NCBI RefSeq assembly: GCF_002222635.1
Contig: NZ_CP022415.1
Span: 2,976,001-3,040,000, forward strand
Reading direction: 5' to 3'
Source of the DNA: Pseudosulfitobacter pseudonitzschiae
GTDB lineage: Bacteria > Pseudomonadota > Alphaproteobacteria > Rhodobacterales > Rhodobacteraceae
DNA length: 64,000 nucleotides
Shown here: positions 1 through 9,349 of the stretch, one piece after another
Position numbering within the stretch: the stretch's first letter is position 1
Layout of the letters: every line of letters begins with the position of its first letter
Translations under genes and position numbers: made by a program
The notes under the pieces: generated by a model
What the model saw: only the letters and a program-made list of their open reading frames with translations
Told to the model about the DNA's origin: nothing
Database searches by the model: none

Positions 1-99
1 GATGATACCAAAACGACCGTAGCCGCCGAATGTAACGTCTGCAGCTGCGACACCAGCGGTGGCGACCAGAGCAGTCGTGGCGAAGAGAACTTTTTTCAT
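1..99 (-). CDS. Outer-membrane porin, N-terminal fragment (runs off the left edge)
   Basis: Only the first 33 codons are in the window. They encode a Sec signal peptide (MKKVLFATTALVATAG, then an Ala-rich cleavage region) followed by DVTFGGYGRFGII, which looks like the first beta strand of a Rhodobacterales general porin. Such porins form 16-stranded trimeric channels for small solutes in the outer membrane. A GAGGG ribosome-binding site lies 7 bases upstream of the ATG. The gene is divergent from the DUF3576-leuS cluster. The family call rests on the leader and the first strand only. Confidence 0.75.
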   Translation of the reverse strand, partial: MKKVLFATTALVATAGVAAADVTFGGYGRFGII

Positions 100-423
100 G
101 AGTTGTCCCTCGAGTTTCAAATTTCACATGCCCACGTCGGGGAATCCGATGAGGGTATGAAGGGTGTTTCCCTCTTTTGCCCCCATGTTGGCAAGCAAAG
201 TGCATCGCAGCGAGACAATGTGTTCGACTATTGATGCAGCTTTGCCACACCACATTTTTGGCATACTCCTGAAAACAGTTCGGCCATGCCGCTGCGAGGG
301 GCATTTACATTATAATGTATACACCGGCGAATTCACCCCAAACGCGGCAGTTTCCGACATAGACCTTGCCCCGACACCCTTGCTTGGGTAGACCAAGTGC
401 CAAACAGGCATAGGTGTGCAGGT
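100..423. other. Divergent intergenic region with a 14-bp palindrome
   Basis: This 324-base gap separates the minus-strand porin from the plus-strand DUF3576 gene and should hold both promoters. It contains a perfect palindrome, TACATTATAATGTA, at 306-319. The palindrome includes a TATAAT that could be a -10 element, but I find no convincing -35 partner. An ORF at 164-391 has no RBS and no recognisable protein; I regard it as chance. Confidence 0.5.
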
Positions 424-915
424 ATGGGGCTCAAATCCTTCTTTAAATTCGCAGGTGTCATTGTGGCCCTTGGCGCATTGACAGCGTGTGGCTCGCTTGG
501 ACGCATCGGCAGTCCTGCGACCGAACGTCCGGAGCATTATTCGGACCCAACCCACCCACGGAATATCGACACAACCAACACGATCTGGAACGCGTTCAAC
601 CGCAAATCGAACGAGACCGAAGTGTTGGTGAACCGCTATATCTGGCAGGCTTCGCTGGAAGTGCTGGATTTCCTGCCCGTGCAAACGGTCGACCCGTTCA
701 CCGGTGTGATCGTCACGGGATATGGCACGCCGCCGGGTGGCGGACAGGCGTATCGCGCCACTGTGTTGATCAAAGATCCCGCTTTGGACGCGCGTTCGCT
801 GAACGTGGCGCTGCAAAACCGTGGCGGTCCGGCAAGTGCCGCCACCACACGCGCGATCGAGGACGCGATCCTGACCCGCGCACGTCAGTTGCGGATCACC
901 GACAACAGGCTTTAA
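424..915 (+). CDS. DUF3576 family lipoprotein
   Basis: A 163-residue exported lipoprotein. The N-terminus GLKSFFKFAGVIVALGALTACGS is a signal peptide ending in lipobox L-T-A-C, so the mature protein should start at that Cys and sit in the envelope. The remainder, with NTIWNAFNR and a VDPFTGVIVTGYGTP segment, matches the alphaproteobacterial DUF3576 family, whose function is unknown. I chose ATG 424 because the upstream GTG at 397 would put nine residues in front of the signal peptide. The gene lies 75 bases ahead of leuS on the same strand, an arrangement common in this class. Confidence 0.82.
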   Translation: MGLKSFFKFAGVIVALGALTACGSLGRIGSPATERPEHYSDPTHPRNIDTTNTIWNAFNRKSNETEVLVNRYIWQASLEVLDFLPVQTVDPFTGVIVTGYGTPPGGGQAYRATVLIKDPALDARSLNVALQNRGGPASAATTRAIEDAILTRARQLRITDNRL

Positions 916-990
916 GCGCCGGACAAATCACTTTAACAGTTGCGCCGGGCCATTCGCCCGGCGTTTTCGTGTCAGACAGGACAATTGCAC

Positions 991-3588
991 ATGCCCAGTT
1001 ATACCCCCTCCGATATCGAAGCCCGTTGGCAGGACGCGTGGGACAAGGCCGGAATTTTCCAAGCCAAACGCGACAAGAGCCGCCCCAAATATTACGTGCT
1101 GGAAATGTTCCCCTATCCGTCGGGCCGCATCCACATGGGCCATGTGCGCAACTATACGCTGGGCGACGTGGTGGCGCGCTATAAGATGGCAACGGGGCAC
1201 AACGTGCTGCACCCGATGGGCTGGGATGCCTTTGGAATGCCCGCAGAAAACGCCGCAATGGCCATTGGCGGCCATCCCCGCGACTGGACCTATAACAACA
1301 TCAAGGACATGCGCGGGCAGATGAAACCGCTGGGCCTGTCGATCGACTGGTCGCGCGAATTTGCCACCTGTGATCCGGAATATTACGGGCAACAGCAGGC
1401 GCTGTTCCTTGATTTCCTTGATGCGGGTCTGGTCCACCGCAAGAACGCACAAGTGAACTGGGATCCGGTCGACATGACCGTTCTGGCCAACGAACAGGTG
1501 ATCGACGGCAAAGGCTGGCGTTCCGGCGCCGAGGTCGAACGGCGCGAGCTGACGCAGTGGTTTTTCAAGATTTCCGACATGGCCGGAGAGCTGAAAGACG
1601 CATTGGACGGTCTGGACAACTGGCCCGCCAAGGTGCGGCTGATGCAGGAAAACTGGATCGGCGAATCGCGCGGGCTGCAATTTGCCTTTTCACTGATCGG
1701 CCAGCCGGATGATGGCGCGCCTGCGCCCGAAGGCTTTGACCGCATCGAAGTTTACACCACGCGCCCCGACACGCTGGCCGGTGCGTCCTTTGTCGGCATC
1801 TCGCCCGATCATCCGCTGGCGAGAACGCTGGAGCGTGACAACGCCAGTATTGCAGCATTTAACGCCGAATGTCGCAAGGGCGGCACCACCGCCGCCGAGA
1901 TCGAGACCGCCGAGAAGCTGGGTTTCGACACCGGCCTGCGCGTGCGCCATCCCTTTGATACATCGTGGGAGCTGCCCGTCTATATCGCCAACTTCATCCT
2001 GATGGACTATGGCACCGGCGCGATCTTTGGCTGCCCTGCGCATGACGAACGCGATCTGGAGTTTGCCCGCAAATACGATTTGCCGGTGACATCTACCTTT
2101 GTGCCCACCGACACCGAAGGGTTCACCGCCCCCGAAGACGGCGGCGCGGCCTTTGTGCCCGGCAAGGACGTGACCGTGCATTTCAGCCGCCCGCTGGGTG
2201 GCGAGCCCCGCAACATGACCGGCGACGCAGCCGTCATCGAGGCGATCGAGACCTGCGAGACAAACGGCGTGGGCCAAGGCGTGACCAAATACCGGCTGCG
2301 CGACTGGGGTCTGTCGCGTCAGCGGTATTGGGGTTGCCCGATTCCCGTGGTGCATTGCGAAACCTGCGGCGTGGTCCCCGAAAAGAAAGAGAACCTGCCG
2401 ATCGAGCTGCCCTACGACGTCAGCTTTGACACGCCCGGCAACCCGCTGGACCGTCACCCCACGTGGCGCGACTGTGCCTGCCCCAAATGCGGCGCACCGG
2501 CGCAACGCGAAACCGACACGATGGACACCTTCGTTGATTCGTCGTGGTACTATGCCCGTTTCACAGCACCCCGCGCCGACACGCCCACCAACGCCGAGGA
2601 TGCCGCGTACTGGATGAATGTCGATCAGTACATCGGCGGTGTCGAGCACGCGATCCTGCACCTGCTTTATTCACGCTTCTTCGCCCGCGCGATGCAGATC
2701 ACCGGCCACCTGCCTGCGACGGCGATCGAGCCGTTCGACGCGCTCTTTACCCAAGGGATGGTGACCCACGCAATCTACCAAACCGCTGGCGACAATGGCC
2801 GCCCTGTCTATCACTATCCCGAAGCGGTCGAGATGAAAGGCGATCGGGCGTTTCTGAAAGACGGCGGCACCGAGGTTGAAATCGTTCCCTCGGCCAAAAT
2901 GTCAAAGTCCAAGAACAACGTGGTCGATCCGCTGAACATCATCTCGGCCTATGGTGCCGACACCGCGCGCTGGTTCGTTCTGTCCGACAGCCCCCCCGAA
3001 CGCGACGTGGAATGGACCGCCTCGGGGGCCGAGGCCGCGTATAAACATCTCAGCCGTGTCTGGAACATCTCGCACCGGATCACTGACATGGATCAAAATG
3101 CAGCGGGCGAAGGCGACGACGACCTGCTGCGGGCGATGCACAAGTGCATCCACGACGTGACCGTGGCAATTGAATCTTTCGGCTTCAACGCAGCCATCGC
3201 CAAGCTTTATGCCTTTACCGCCACCTTGCAGAAATCCAAGGCAGGTCATCCGGCACAGCGCACGGCAATCATAACACTGGCCCAGCTGATGGCCCCCATG
3301 ACACCCCACCTTGCCGAGGCGATCTGGTCGCATCAGGGCGGCGCGGGTCTGATTACACTGGCGGAATGGCCACAGGCGGACGCGGCAATGATGGTCGATG
3401 ACACCGTGACCCTGCCGATCCAGATCAACGGCAAACGGCGCGGCGAAATCACCGTTCCTGCGGATATGTCAAAGGAAGATGTTGAAAAGCTGGCTCTGGA
3501 CAGCCAACCTGTGCAAAAGGCCCTGAACGGGGGCCAGCCGAAAAAGGTGATCGTGGTGCCGGGACGGATCGTCAATGTCGTTGTATAA
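991..3588 (+). CDS. leuS: Leucyl-tRNA synthetase
   Basis: Charges tRNA-Leu with leucine in the cytoplasm. This is a full-length class I synthetase of 865 residues. The HIGH-type signature is HMGH at residues 48-51 and the KMSKS loop is at 636-640; between them lie the CP1 editing domain and a Cys-containing zinc-like insertion (HCETCG and CACPKCG). The anticodon-binding region and C-terminal domain (INGKRRGEI) complete it. Start ATG 991 gives the family N-terminus [16 protein letters not shown]; the open frame extends 17 codons further upstream without homology. The 3' end overlaps lptE by 14 bases, so leuS, lptE and holA are probably one transcript. Confidence 0.97.
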   Translation: MPSYTPSDIEARWQDAWDKAGIFQAKRDKSRPKYYVLEMFPYPSGRIHMGHVRNYTLGDVVARYKMATGHNVLHPMGWDAFGMPAENAAMAIGGHPRDWTYNNIKDMRGQMKPLGLSIDWSREFATCDPEYYGQQQALFLDFLDAGLVHRKNAQVNWDPVDMTVLANEQVIDGKGWRSGAEVERRELTQWFFKISDMAGELKDALDGLDNWPAKVRLMQENWIGESRGLQFAFSLIGQPDDGAPAPEGFDRIEVYTTRPDTLAGASFVGISPDHPLARTLERDNASIAAFNAECRKGGTTAAEIETAEKLGFDTGLRVRHPFDTSWELPVYIANFILMDYGTGAIFGCPAHDERDLEFARKYDLPVTSTFVPTDTEGFTAPEDGGAAFVPGKDVTVHFSRPLGGEPRNMTGDAAVIEAIETCETNGVGQGVTKYRLRDWGLSRQRYWGCPIPVVHCETCGVVPEKKENLPIELPYDVSFDTPGNPLDRHPTWRDCACPKCGAPAQRETDTMDTFVDSSWYYARFTAPRADTPTNAEDAAYWMNVDQYIGGVEHAILHLLYSRFFARAMQITGHLPATAIEPFDALFTQGMVTHAIYQTAGDNGRPVYHYPEAVEMKGDRAFLKDGGTEVEIVPSAKMSKSKNNVVDPLNIISAYGADTARWFVLSDSPPERDVEWTASGAEAAYKHLSRVWNISHRITDMDQNAAGEGDDDLLRAMHKCIHDVTVAIESFGFNAAIAKLYAFTATLQKSKAGHPAQRTAIITLAQLMAPMTPHLAEAIWSHQGGAGLITLAEWPQADAAMMVDDTVTLPIQINGKRRGEITVPADMSKEDVEKLALDSQPVQKALNGGQPKKVIVVPGRIVNVVV

Positions 3589-4042
3589 AACCCTGCTTGC
3601 TCTGCCGTTGTTGGCTGCGTGCGGTTTTGCGCCCGTTTACGGACCGCAAGGGGCAGGCACGGCCCTGCAAGGCCGGGTTTTGGTCGAAGCCCCCGACACC
3701 CGCGACGACCAACTGATGCTGCAACAGATCGAACGCCGTCTTGGGCGCGCGGATACGCCTGCATTCGATCTGGGGATTGACCTGATCGTAACCCAAGAAG
3801 GGCTGGCCATCGACTCCGACGGCGACATCGACCGATACAACCTGCTGGGTACCGCCACATATATCCTGACCAACTCTGCCAATGGCGCGGTTGTCGGCAC
3901 CGGCACTGTCACCAATTTCACCGGCTACTCTGCCACTGGCACCACCGTGGCAACGCTGGCCGCCGAAAGCGATGCCCGCAAGCGGCTGATGACGGTTCTG
4001 GGTGACATGATCGTGGACCGGCTGATCGCCACCAAACTATGA
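3575..4042 (+). CDS. lptE: LPS-assembly lipoprotein LptE
   Basis: A 155-residue outer-membrane lipoprotein that plugs LptD and helps insert lipopolysaccharide into the outer leaflet. The leader [23 protein letters not shown] has lipobox L-A-A-C, followed by the FAPVYG segment seen at the mature start of alphaproteobacterial LptE (formerly RlpB). It starts inside leuS and overlaps holA by four bases (ATGA), the leuS-lptE-holA order conserved in proteobacteria. The sequence is divergent, as usual for this family, so the call relies on leader, length and neighbours together. Confidence 0.85.
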   Translation: MSLYKTLLALPLLAACGFAPVYGPQGAGTALQGRVLVEAPDTRDDQLMLQQIERRLGRADTPAFDLGIDLIVTQEGLAIDSDGDIDRYNLLGTATYILTNSANGAVVGTGTVTNFTGYSATGTTVATLAAESDARKRLMTVLGDMIVDRLIATKL

Positions 4043-5040
4043 AACTGGCGGGTGCGCAGGCGAACGGCTATTTCGCCAAACCCGATCCGAACAGCACCGG
4101 CATCCTGATTTACGGGGCCGACGCCATGCGCGTGGCGCTGAAACGCCAGCAAATGCTCAAGGCGCTGATCGGCGACAAGGGCGAAGAGGAAATGCGTCTG
4201 ACCCGCATCCCCGCCGCCGACCTGCGCAAAGATCCCGCGATGCTGCTGGATGCGGTCAAGGCCATCGGTTTTTTCCCCGGTCCCCGCGCCGCCTTTGTCG
4301 AAGATGCCAACGAAAACAACGCCGAGACGATCATCGCGGCGCTGGCCGACTGGCAGGCAGGTGATGCACAAATCATCGTGTCGGCGGGCGCGCTCAAACC
4401 GACATCAAAGCTGCGCAAAGCCTTTGAAAGCCACAAGTCGGCGCTGGCAGTCGGAATTTACGACAACCCGCCCACCCGCGACGAAATCGAATCCGCCCTG
4501 CGCGAGGCGGGGGTTACCGCCCCCGACCGCGCGGTGATGGATATGCTGAACGATCTGGCCCGCGATCTGGACCCCGGTGATTTCCGTCAGACGCTGGAAA
4601 AAATCAGCCTGTACAAACACGGCGACAGCACCCCGCTGACCGCCGAAGACATCGTCGCCAACGCCCCCACCTCGACCGAGGCGGACGTGGACGACGTGCT
4701 GTTGGTCGTGGGCGATGGCCGCGCCGCCGACATCGGGCCGGTTATGCGAAAGCTACAGGCCCAAGGGGTGACCGCAGTAACCCTGTGCATCGGAGCGATG
4801 CGCCATTTCCGCAGTCTGCACCGCGCCGCAGTGGACACTTCAGGCCGCCCGCCAATCTGGGGGCCGAACCGCGACCGGATGCTGGCACAGGCCCGCAACT
4901 GGGGACCGGCCAAGCTGGAAACCGCGCTGACGGTGCTGACCGATACCGACCTTGCCCTACGCTCTGCGGGACAGCACGCGCCTGCCATGGCGCTGGTCGA
5001 ACGCGCCTTTATCCGGCTGGCGATGCTGGGCGCGCGCTAG
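4039..5040 (+). CDS. holA: DNA polymerase III, delta subunit
   Basis: A 333-residue clamp-loader subunit that opens the beta sliding clamp during replication. The N-terminal region (YFAKPDPNSTGILIYGADAMRV) and the following AAA+-like fold, with PGPRAAFVEDANEN and SKLRKAFE, match HolA. The C-terminal part (GAMRHFRSLHRA, then NRDRMLAQARNW) corresponds to the collar domain. There is no P-loop, as expected for delta. It starts on the ATGA overlap with lptE and ends three bases before the convergent GFA gene. Confidence 0.93.
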   Translation: MKLAGAQANGYFAKPDPNSTGILIYGADAMRVALKRQQMLKALIGDKGEEEMRLTRIPAADLRKDPAMLLDAVKAIGFFPGPRAAFVEDANENNAETIIAALADWQAGDAQIIVSAGALKPTSKLRKAFESHKSALAVGIYDNPPTRDEIESALREAGVTAPDRAVMDMLNDLARDLDPGDFRQTLEKISLYKHGDSTPLTAEDIVANAPTSTEADVDDVLLVVGDGRAADIGPVMRKLQAQGVTAVTLCIGAMRHFRSLHRAAVDTSGRPPIWGPNRDRMLAQARNWGPAKLETALTVLTDTDLALRSAGQHAPAMALVERAFIRLAMLGAR

Positions 5041-5043
5041 GCT

Positions 5044-5469
5044 TCAGCCGGGTGCGAACATGGCCATCACCTCGGCCTCGGTCATTTTTTGCGTTTCGCC
5101 GGCGAACGCATAGCCGTCCGGTTTCAAATCAATGAAAATCTCGCCATCCAGCGTAATGTTGGCCACATTGTCCAGCGTTCCCATCCCCACATGATACGTG
5201 CCATGATGCGGCCCCTGTGCGGTGACGCGATAATAGATACTGGACCCGCAAGAGCTGCAAAAGGCCCGCTCGGCCCAAGGCGACGATGTATAAACGGTCA
5301 GATTGTCCTGCCCTTGCAGGTCAAAGTCTTGTGCGGCGACCTCGATCCCCAGATAAACGCCCCCCGACCACTTGCGGCACATGCCGCAATGGCAGGCGCC
5401 TGTGTGACTTACGTCTGCCGTGACGCTATAGCGGACTGCGCCGCAAAGACAGGATCCTGTTCGTGCCAT
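5044..5469 (-). CDS. GFA (glutathione-dependent formaldehyde-activating) family protein
   Basis: A 141-residue zinc-binding protein of the GFA/CENP-V fold. The Cys ligands are visible in order: CLCGAVRYS near the N-terminus, then CHCGMCRKW, then FCSSCGSSIYY. Founding members were described as adding glutathione to formaldehyde; most relatives, including this one, have no proven substrate. I chose ATG 5469 because it begins directly with MARTGSCLCG, the family start; the frame is open for 17 more codons upstream. It is convergent with holA and divergent from the GST gene. Confidence 0.85.
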   Translation of the reverse strand: MARTGSCLCGAVRYSVTADVSHTGACHCGMCRKWSGGVYLGIEVAAQDFDLQGQDNLTVYTSSPWAERAFCSSCGSSIYYRVTAQGPHHGTYHVGMGTLDNVANITLDGEIFIDLKPDGYAFAGETQKMTEAEVMAMFAPG

Positions 5470-5622
5470 CTTGGTTCTCCTCTTCTGGAACAAAGACAAC
5501 CTATCCACCGGTGATGACAATTTTTGTCAGCACGCTGTTACGTCCGGACACATTGCGTGCAACGCCTTGCGTCTCGATCCCGAGCCACGCCATCCTTGGC
5601 CCAAAATTCAGGAGAACTGGTT

Positions 5623-6189
5623 ATGTACACTGTCATCGGCGCCACCAAGACCCGGACGCTGCGCGTGATGTGGCTGCTTGAGGAATTGGGCGAAGCATAC
5701 GAACAAGAGCCTGCAAACCCACATTCGGATACAGCGCTACAGCACAACATGCTGGGTAAAATCCCGGCGCTGATCGACGACGGCCACAGCCTGACCGACA
5801 GTGTGGCGATCATGACCTATCTTGCCGACAAACATGGCAAATTCACCGCACCAGCAGGCACCCCGCAACGGGCGCATCAGGATGCGATGACCCTGTGGCT
5901 GATCGACGAGATTGACGCGACGCTGTGGACCAACACCCGCCACAAGGACGCGCTGCCCGGTCTGGAGCAACAGATGCATGATCGCTACGCGCAATCCTTG
6001 AAAGTCCTGTCGAACCGCTTGCAATCAGAATTTCTGATGGGTGACGAGATGACCGTTCCGGACATTCTTGCGGCGCATTGCATGGGCTGGGCGGCGGGCG
6101 CAGGCTTTCCACCGCTGGACGACAAATTGAAGGACTACCTCAAACGGATGCGCGCCCGCCCGGCGTTTCGCGCAGCCCTCAACCATTAG
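5623..6189 (+). CDS. Glutathione S-transferase family protein
   Basis: A 188-residue cytosolic GST. Residues 1-75 form the thioredoxin-like domain (TRTLRVMWLLEELG, GKIPALIDDGHSLTDSVAIM, with the cis-Pro and the glutathione-binding D-S). The rest is the helical domain, including LMGDEMTVPDILAAHC. The start at 5623 is supported by AGGAG 8 bases upstream; the open frame runs further upstream without homology. Substrate unknown. The last four bases overlap the end of the convergent flavoprotein gene. Confidence 0.87.
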   Translation: MYTVIGATKTRTLRVMWLLEELGEAYEQEPANPHSDTALQHNMLGKIPALIDDGHSLTDSVAIMTYLADKHGKFTAPAGTPQRAHQDAMTLWLIDEIDATLWTNTRHKDALPGLEQQMHDRYAQSLKVLSNRLQSEFLMGDEMTVPDILAAHCMGWAAGAGFPPLDDKLKDYLKRMRARPAFRAALNH

Positions 6190-7382
6190 GCAGCGGCGTG
6201 CAGGTGGGCAACGGCCCCCTGCGCCGCCCAGCGCCCTGTCGCCATGCACGCGGTGATTAGATATCCGCCTGTCGGGGCCTCCCAATCCAGCATCTCGCCT
6301 GCGGCAAAGGTACCCGGTCGGGCGTTAAGCATCAGGTGCGGATCGAGGGCATCAAAGCGCAGCCCGCCACTGGTCGAAATCGCCTCGTCCATCGGGCGCA
6401 ACCCGGCGTGGGCCACCGGCAACGCCTTGAGCACACGGGCCAGCGCCTGCGGGTCTTGCGGCAATGGCCGCGCCCATTCCTGCGCCAGCGCCAGTTTCAA
6501 AGGCTCCAGCTTCAGCGTTTTACGAATATGGTTGGCATGACTTTCCTTGCCGCGCTTTTTCGCCAACCGCTCGGCCACCTGGCTCACGCTCTGGTCCGGC
6601 ATCAGATCAACCGCCAGCGCGGTACCCTCGCGTACTGCGCGGGCAATAGAATAGATGCCGCCCCCCTCAAGCCCCTTGGCCGAAAGAATCGCCTCGCCAC
6701 GAGAGGTCGTGTCGCCCGCGTTCCACGCGACGGCTTTGACCGGCTGACCGAAATGCGGCGCCATATGCACCGACCAGTCCACACGCAGCCCGACATTGGC
6801 CGCCCCGAACGGGGCAACGGCAATGTCCTGCCCTTGCAGGATATCCGCCCACGCCCCGTCCGACCCCAGCCGCGCCCAGCTGGCGCCGCCCAGCGCCAGA
6901 ATGGTTACGTCCGCCGTCACCCGCCCGTGATCGAATGTCAGCGCGGCACCGTCCCAACCGATCCAGCGCCAGCGTGTCTGTAGCTGTACGCCCAAGTCAT
7001 TCAGCCGCGCCAACCACGCGCGCAAAAGCGGCGACGCCTTCATCGCGCGGGGGAAAACGCGCCCCGATGATCCGGTAAAAACCTCCTGCCCCAACCCGCG
7101 CGCCCAGTCTTGCACGGCGGCGGGGCCAAAACCGTCAAGTATAGGGCGCAGGGTGTCAGAAGCTTCGGCATAATGCGGCACGAATTGGTCAAGCGGCGCA
7201 TCCATCGTCAGGTTCAGGCCAGACTTGCCCGCCATCAGAAATTTGCGGCCCACCGACGGTTTGGCGTCATAAACTGTGACCTGCACGCCCGCCTTGGCCA
7301 ACACCTCGGCGGCCATCAGCCCTGCGGGGCCTGCACCAATCACGGCGGCGGTTTTTGTGGACAGATCCTGTTGCAACGCCAT
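6186..7382 (-). CDS. TIGR03862-type flavoprotein (HI0933/BaiN-like NAD(P)/FAD oxidoreductase)
   Basis: A 398-residue FAD protein. The dinucleotide motif GAGPAG is at residues 16-21 and is followed by the family signature GRKFLMAGKSGLNLT. Near the C-terminus are STSGGLRF and a second FAD-contact segment, FAAGEMLDWEAPTGGY. The reaction of this branch is not established; HI0933-like proteins are thought to be reductases. The start at 7382 has an AAAGGA sequence very close to the ATG, so an in-frame start a few codons upstream (up to 7430) cannot be excluded. It is divergent from the HNH gene. Confidence 0.85.
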   Translation of the reverse strand: MALQQDLSTKTAAVIGAGPAGLMAAEVLAKAGVQVTVYDAKPSVGRKFLMAGKSGLNLTMDAPLDQFVPHYAEASDTLRPILDGFGPAAVQDWARGLGQEVFTGSSGRVFPRAMKASPLLRAWLARLNDLGVQLQTRWRWIGWDGAALTFDHGRVTADVTILALGGASWARLGSDGAWADILQGQDIAVAPFGAANVGLRVDWSVHMAPHFGQPVKAVAWNAGDTTSRGEAILSAKGLEGGGIYSIARAVREGTALAVDLMPDQSVSQVAERLAKKRGKESHANHIRKTLKLEPLKLALAQEWARPLPQDPQALARVLKALPVAHAGLRPMDEAISTSGGLRFDALDPHLMLNARPGTFAAGEMLDWEAPTGGYLITACMATGRWAAQGAVAHLHAAA

Positions 7383-7438
7383 TTCCTTTCGCGAACACCC
7401 CGTCTTGCCCGCCTGCCCGCCAAGGATCAAGCCCGACG

Positions 7439-7744
7439 ATGCCCGATGCCAGTCAATCGCCCGTCTGCCCGCTGTGCCTGCGTCCGATTCCGTCCGACGT
7501 GCCGCAAAGCCTGCACCACCTTATCCCCAAGCTGAAAGGCGGCAAGGGCGGACCGGTGGTTCTGCTGCATCATATCTGCCACCGCGAAGTCCACCGGACA
7601 TTTTCCGAAACCGAACTGGCGCGTCAGTACAACACGCCCGAAACGATCCGAGCCGATCCCCGTATGGCGCGGTTTCTGGATTGGGTGGCCAAACGCCCGC
7701 CCGGCTTTGCGTCAAAGGTTCCAGGCAAACGGCGGGGACGGTAG
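7439..7744 (+). CDS. Small HNH-motif protein
   Basis: A 101-residue protein with a zinc-finger-like CPLC near the N-terminus, the segment HHLIPKLKGGKGG, and HHICHREVHRTF, the layout of an HNH nuclease (beta-beta-alpha metal fold). It is a single domain: I see no DNA-recognition module and no partner methylase or toxin/antitoxin gene nearby. The preferred start is ATG 7439, just outside the divergent flavoprotein; AAGGA is about 13 bases upstream, which is rather far. The role could be nicking or repair, or structural. Function unproven. Confidence 0.72.
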   Translation: MPDASQSPVCPLCLRPIPSDVPQSLHHLIPKLKGGKGGPVVLLHHICHREVHRTFSETELARQYNTPETIRADPRMARFLDWVAKRPPGFASKVPGKRRGR

Positions 7745-7765
7745 AGGCCCTGCCATATTGTTTTC

Positions 7766-7828
7766 AAAAAGGGGCTCCGCCCCCGGCGCCTTCGCGCCTC
7801 CCCCGGAGTTTTTCCCGCAAGATGAAGG
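7766..7828 (-). repeat. Dispersed intergenic GC-rich hairpin repeat, copy A
   Basis: Read on the minus strand this has CTTCATCTTGC, a short spacer, AAACTCCGGGGGAGGC, an inner hairpin, GCCGGGGGC, then GAGCCCC followed by five T. It resembles copy B at 51340-51396 closely and copy C at 63171-63228 in the GC-rich core. It lies between two convergent genes and could work as a transcription terminator in the minus direction. Confidence 0.75.
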
Positions 7829-7829
7829 A

Positions 7830-8444
7830 TCAGGCGGGAGCGCACATCGCCTTGATCTGCTGCGCGATGGCGGGGTCAGCGGCCAATGTATCGGCAGCGA
7901 TGTCGCGGGCGGTTTGCAACAACGCATCGGCGTCCACGATGCGGTCGATCAGACCATAGGCAAGCGCGGTGTCGGCGTCGATCTTCTGGCCCCCCATCAG
8001 GATCAACTTGGTGCGCGCAGGGCCGATCAGTGCCGCCATACGGACCGGATCAGAGGGCTGCGGCAAAAAGCCCAGCTTCATCACCGGATAGAAAAATTTG
8101 GTCCCTGCCACGGCAATGCGCAGATCACAGGCCAGCGCCATGCCCGTCGCGCCGCCCGCCAGCGTGCCATTCAGCGCGGCAACTGTCAGCCCCGGCAGCC
8201 GGGCAATGGCGGCAGACAACCGTTCCCAATCGGGCGAGGTGGCCATACCCGCGCGCGCGGCGTCCAGATCAGCGCCCGCGCTGAACACCTTGCCCCGCCC
8301 CGTCAGGATCAGCGCACGCGCCTGCGCAGCACTTTCGGCGATGTCGCCCAGTTCGGCCAGCATCCCGGGCGTCAGTGAATTGGCCTTGTCCGGACGGTTG
8401 ATCGTTACCGTCCAGATACCACCCTCTTGGGCAAGCTCGATCAT
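7830..8444 (-). CDS. Enoyl-CoA hydratase/isomerase (crotonase) family protein, short form
   Basis: A 204-residue crotonase-fold protein. INRPDKANSLTP, FSAGADL (oxyanion hole) and LAGGATGMALACDLRIA are all recognisable. It is about 50 residues shorter than typical enoyl-CoA hydratases and ends soon after the core. Where hydratases have a catalytic Glu in a P-E-x-x-L-G segment, this protein has YPVMKLGFLP, and the second Glu region reads QPSDPV, so simple hydratase chemistry looks unlikely. It starts on an ATGA overlap with the upstream SDR gene, so the two should be co-translated. Confidence 0.82.
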   Translation of the reverse strand: MIELAQEGGIWTVTINRPDKANSLTPGMLAELGDIAESAAQARALILTGRGKVFSAGADLDAARAGMATSPDWERLSAAIARLPGLTVAALNGTLAGGATGMALACDLRIAVAGTKFFYPVMKLGFLPQPSDPVRMAALIGPARTKLILMGGQKIDADTALAYGLIDRIVDADALLQTARDIAADTLAADPAIAQQIKAMCAPA

Positions 8445-9190
8445 GACAAGCCGACCTTGGCGCGAATGTCTTCGTCGCGCAGCGAGATTTCCTGACCACA
8501 GTAGCCGTCGGCGGCCTCCGAACACATCCACAGCAACGCCTTGGCGGGCCAATCAGCGGGGATGTGGTCGGACCAATCCAACTGGCTGATCGGGTTCACA
8601 CCGCTTTGCTTGATCTCGCGCTGCATCTGGGTGGCGACCGTGCCGGGTGACAGGCCCATTGCGCGGATGCCGTCAGCGGCGTTTTCCTTGTCCAGACAGG
8701 CCGTCAGCATATGCACCGCCGCCTTGGACGCGCAATAGTGGCTCCAGGCCTCGACCGGACCGTGGGCCGCACCCGAACTGATGGTCAGCACCGAACCGCC
8801 ACCGCCCTTGATCATCTGTGGCACCGCCGCGCGCATGCCGTTGAAGACGCCGCCCAGATTGATGTCGATCACCTTGGACCATTCGGCAGGGTCTGCATCG
8901 ACCAGATGCGCGATGGGTTCGATCACACCTGCATTGTTGACCAGCACGTTCAGACCGCCAAAGGTTTTGACGGTGGCGTTCACCGCTGCCTCGACCTCCC
9001 AATAGCGGCTGACATCGCAGGGAATCGCAATCGCCGCGTCTCCGATTTCACCGGCCAGTTCGGCAATGTCGCCTTCACTGCGCGCCAGCAACGCCACTTT
9101 GGCCCCGGCAGCGGCAAAAATCCGCGCGGTTTCGGCCCCGATGCCACGGCTTGCGCCGGTGATCATCACCACTTGTCCTGTCATGTCCAT
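8441..9190 (-). CDS. Short-chain dehydrogenase/reductase (SDR)
   Basis: A 249-residue classical SDR. The cofactor motif is TGASRGIG, followed by NNAG and the catalytic set with Ser in ISSG and YCASK. The C-terminal part carries LSPGTVATQMQ, as in 3-oxoacyl-ACP-reductase-like members. The substrate cannot be read from the sequence. ATG 9190 is supported by GGGGAG about 9 bases upstream; upstream in-frame codons lack homology. It is coupled by ATGA to a crotonase-fold gene, which suggests joint action on an acyl-CoA or similar substrate; that is inference. Confidence 0.88.
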   Translation of the reverse strand: MDMTGQVVMITGASRGIGAETARIFAAAGAKVALLARSEGDIAELAGEIGDAAIAIPCDVSRYWEVEAAVNATVKTFGGLNVLVNNAGVIEPIAHLVDADPAEWSKVIDINLGGVFNGMRAAVPQMIKGGGGSVLTISSGAAHGPVEAWSHYCASKAAVHMLTACLDKENAADGIRAMGLSPGTVATQMQREIKQSGVNPISQLDWSDHIPADWPAKALLWMCSEAADGYCGQEISLRDEDIRAKVGLS

Positions 9191-9322
9191 ATTACGGGCT
9201 CCCCTGTTTGTTTGCGCCCAAGGGGTAGTGCGCAAGTCAGGCGGCGTCCAGTGGGGAGAATCCTGACCCTACTCCCCCTTGACGTGCGGCGGCCCCTGCA
9301 ACACCATGTGCCAATCCCGCGT

Positions 9323-9337
9323 TTAACCACCCCTTAA
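9323..9337 (+). promoter_or_regulatory. CtrA-type box TTAA-N7-TTAA
   Basis: TTAACCACCCCTTAA matches the full CtrA consensus of two TTAA half-sites 7 bases apart. It ends 12 bases before the ATG of the DUF2125 gene and touches its AAAGGA ribosome-binding site. Binding here would be expected to block rather than activate, unless the transcript starts nearly at the ATG. Assignment is by motif only. Confidence 0.4.
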
Positions 9338-9349
9338 AGGATCAATTTT

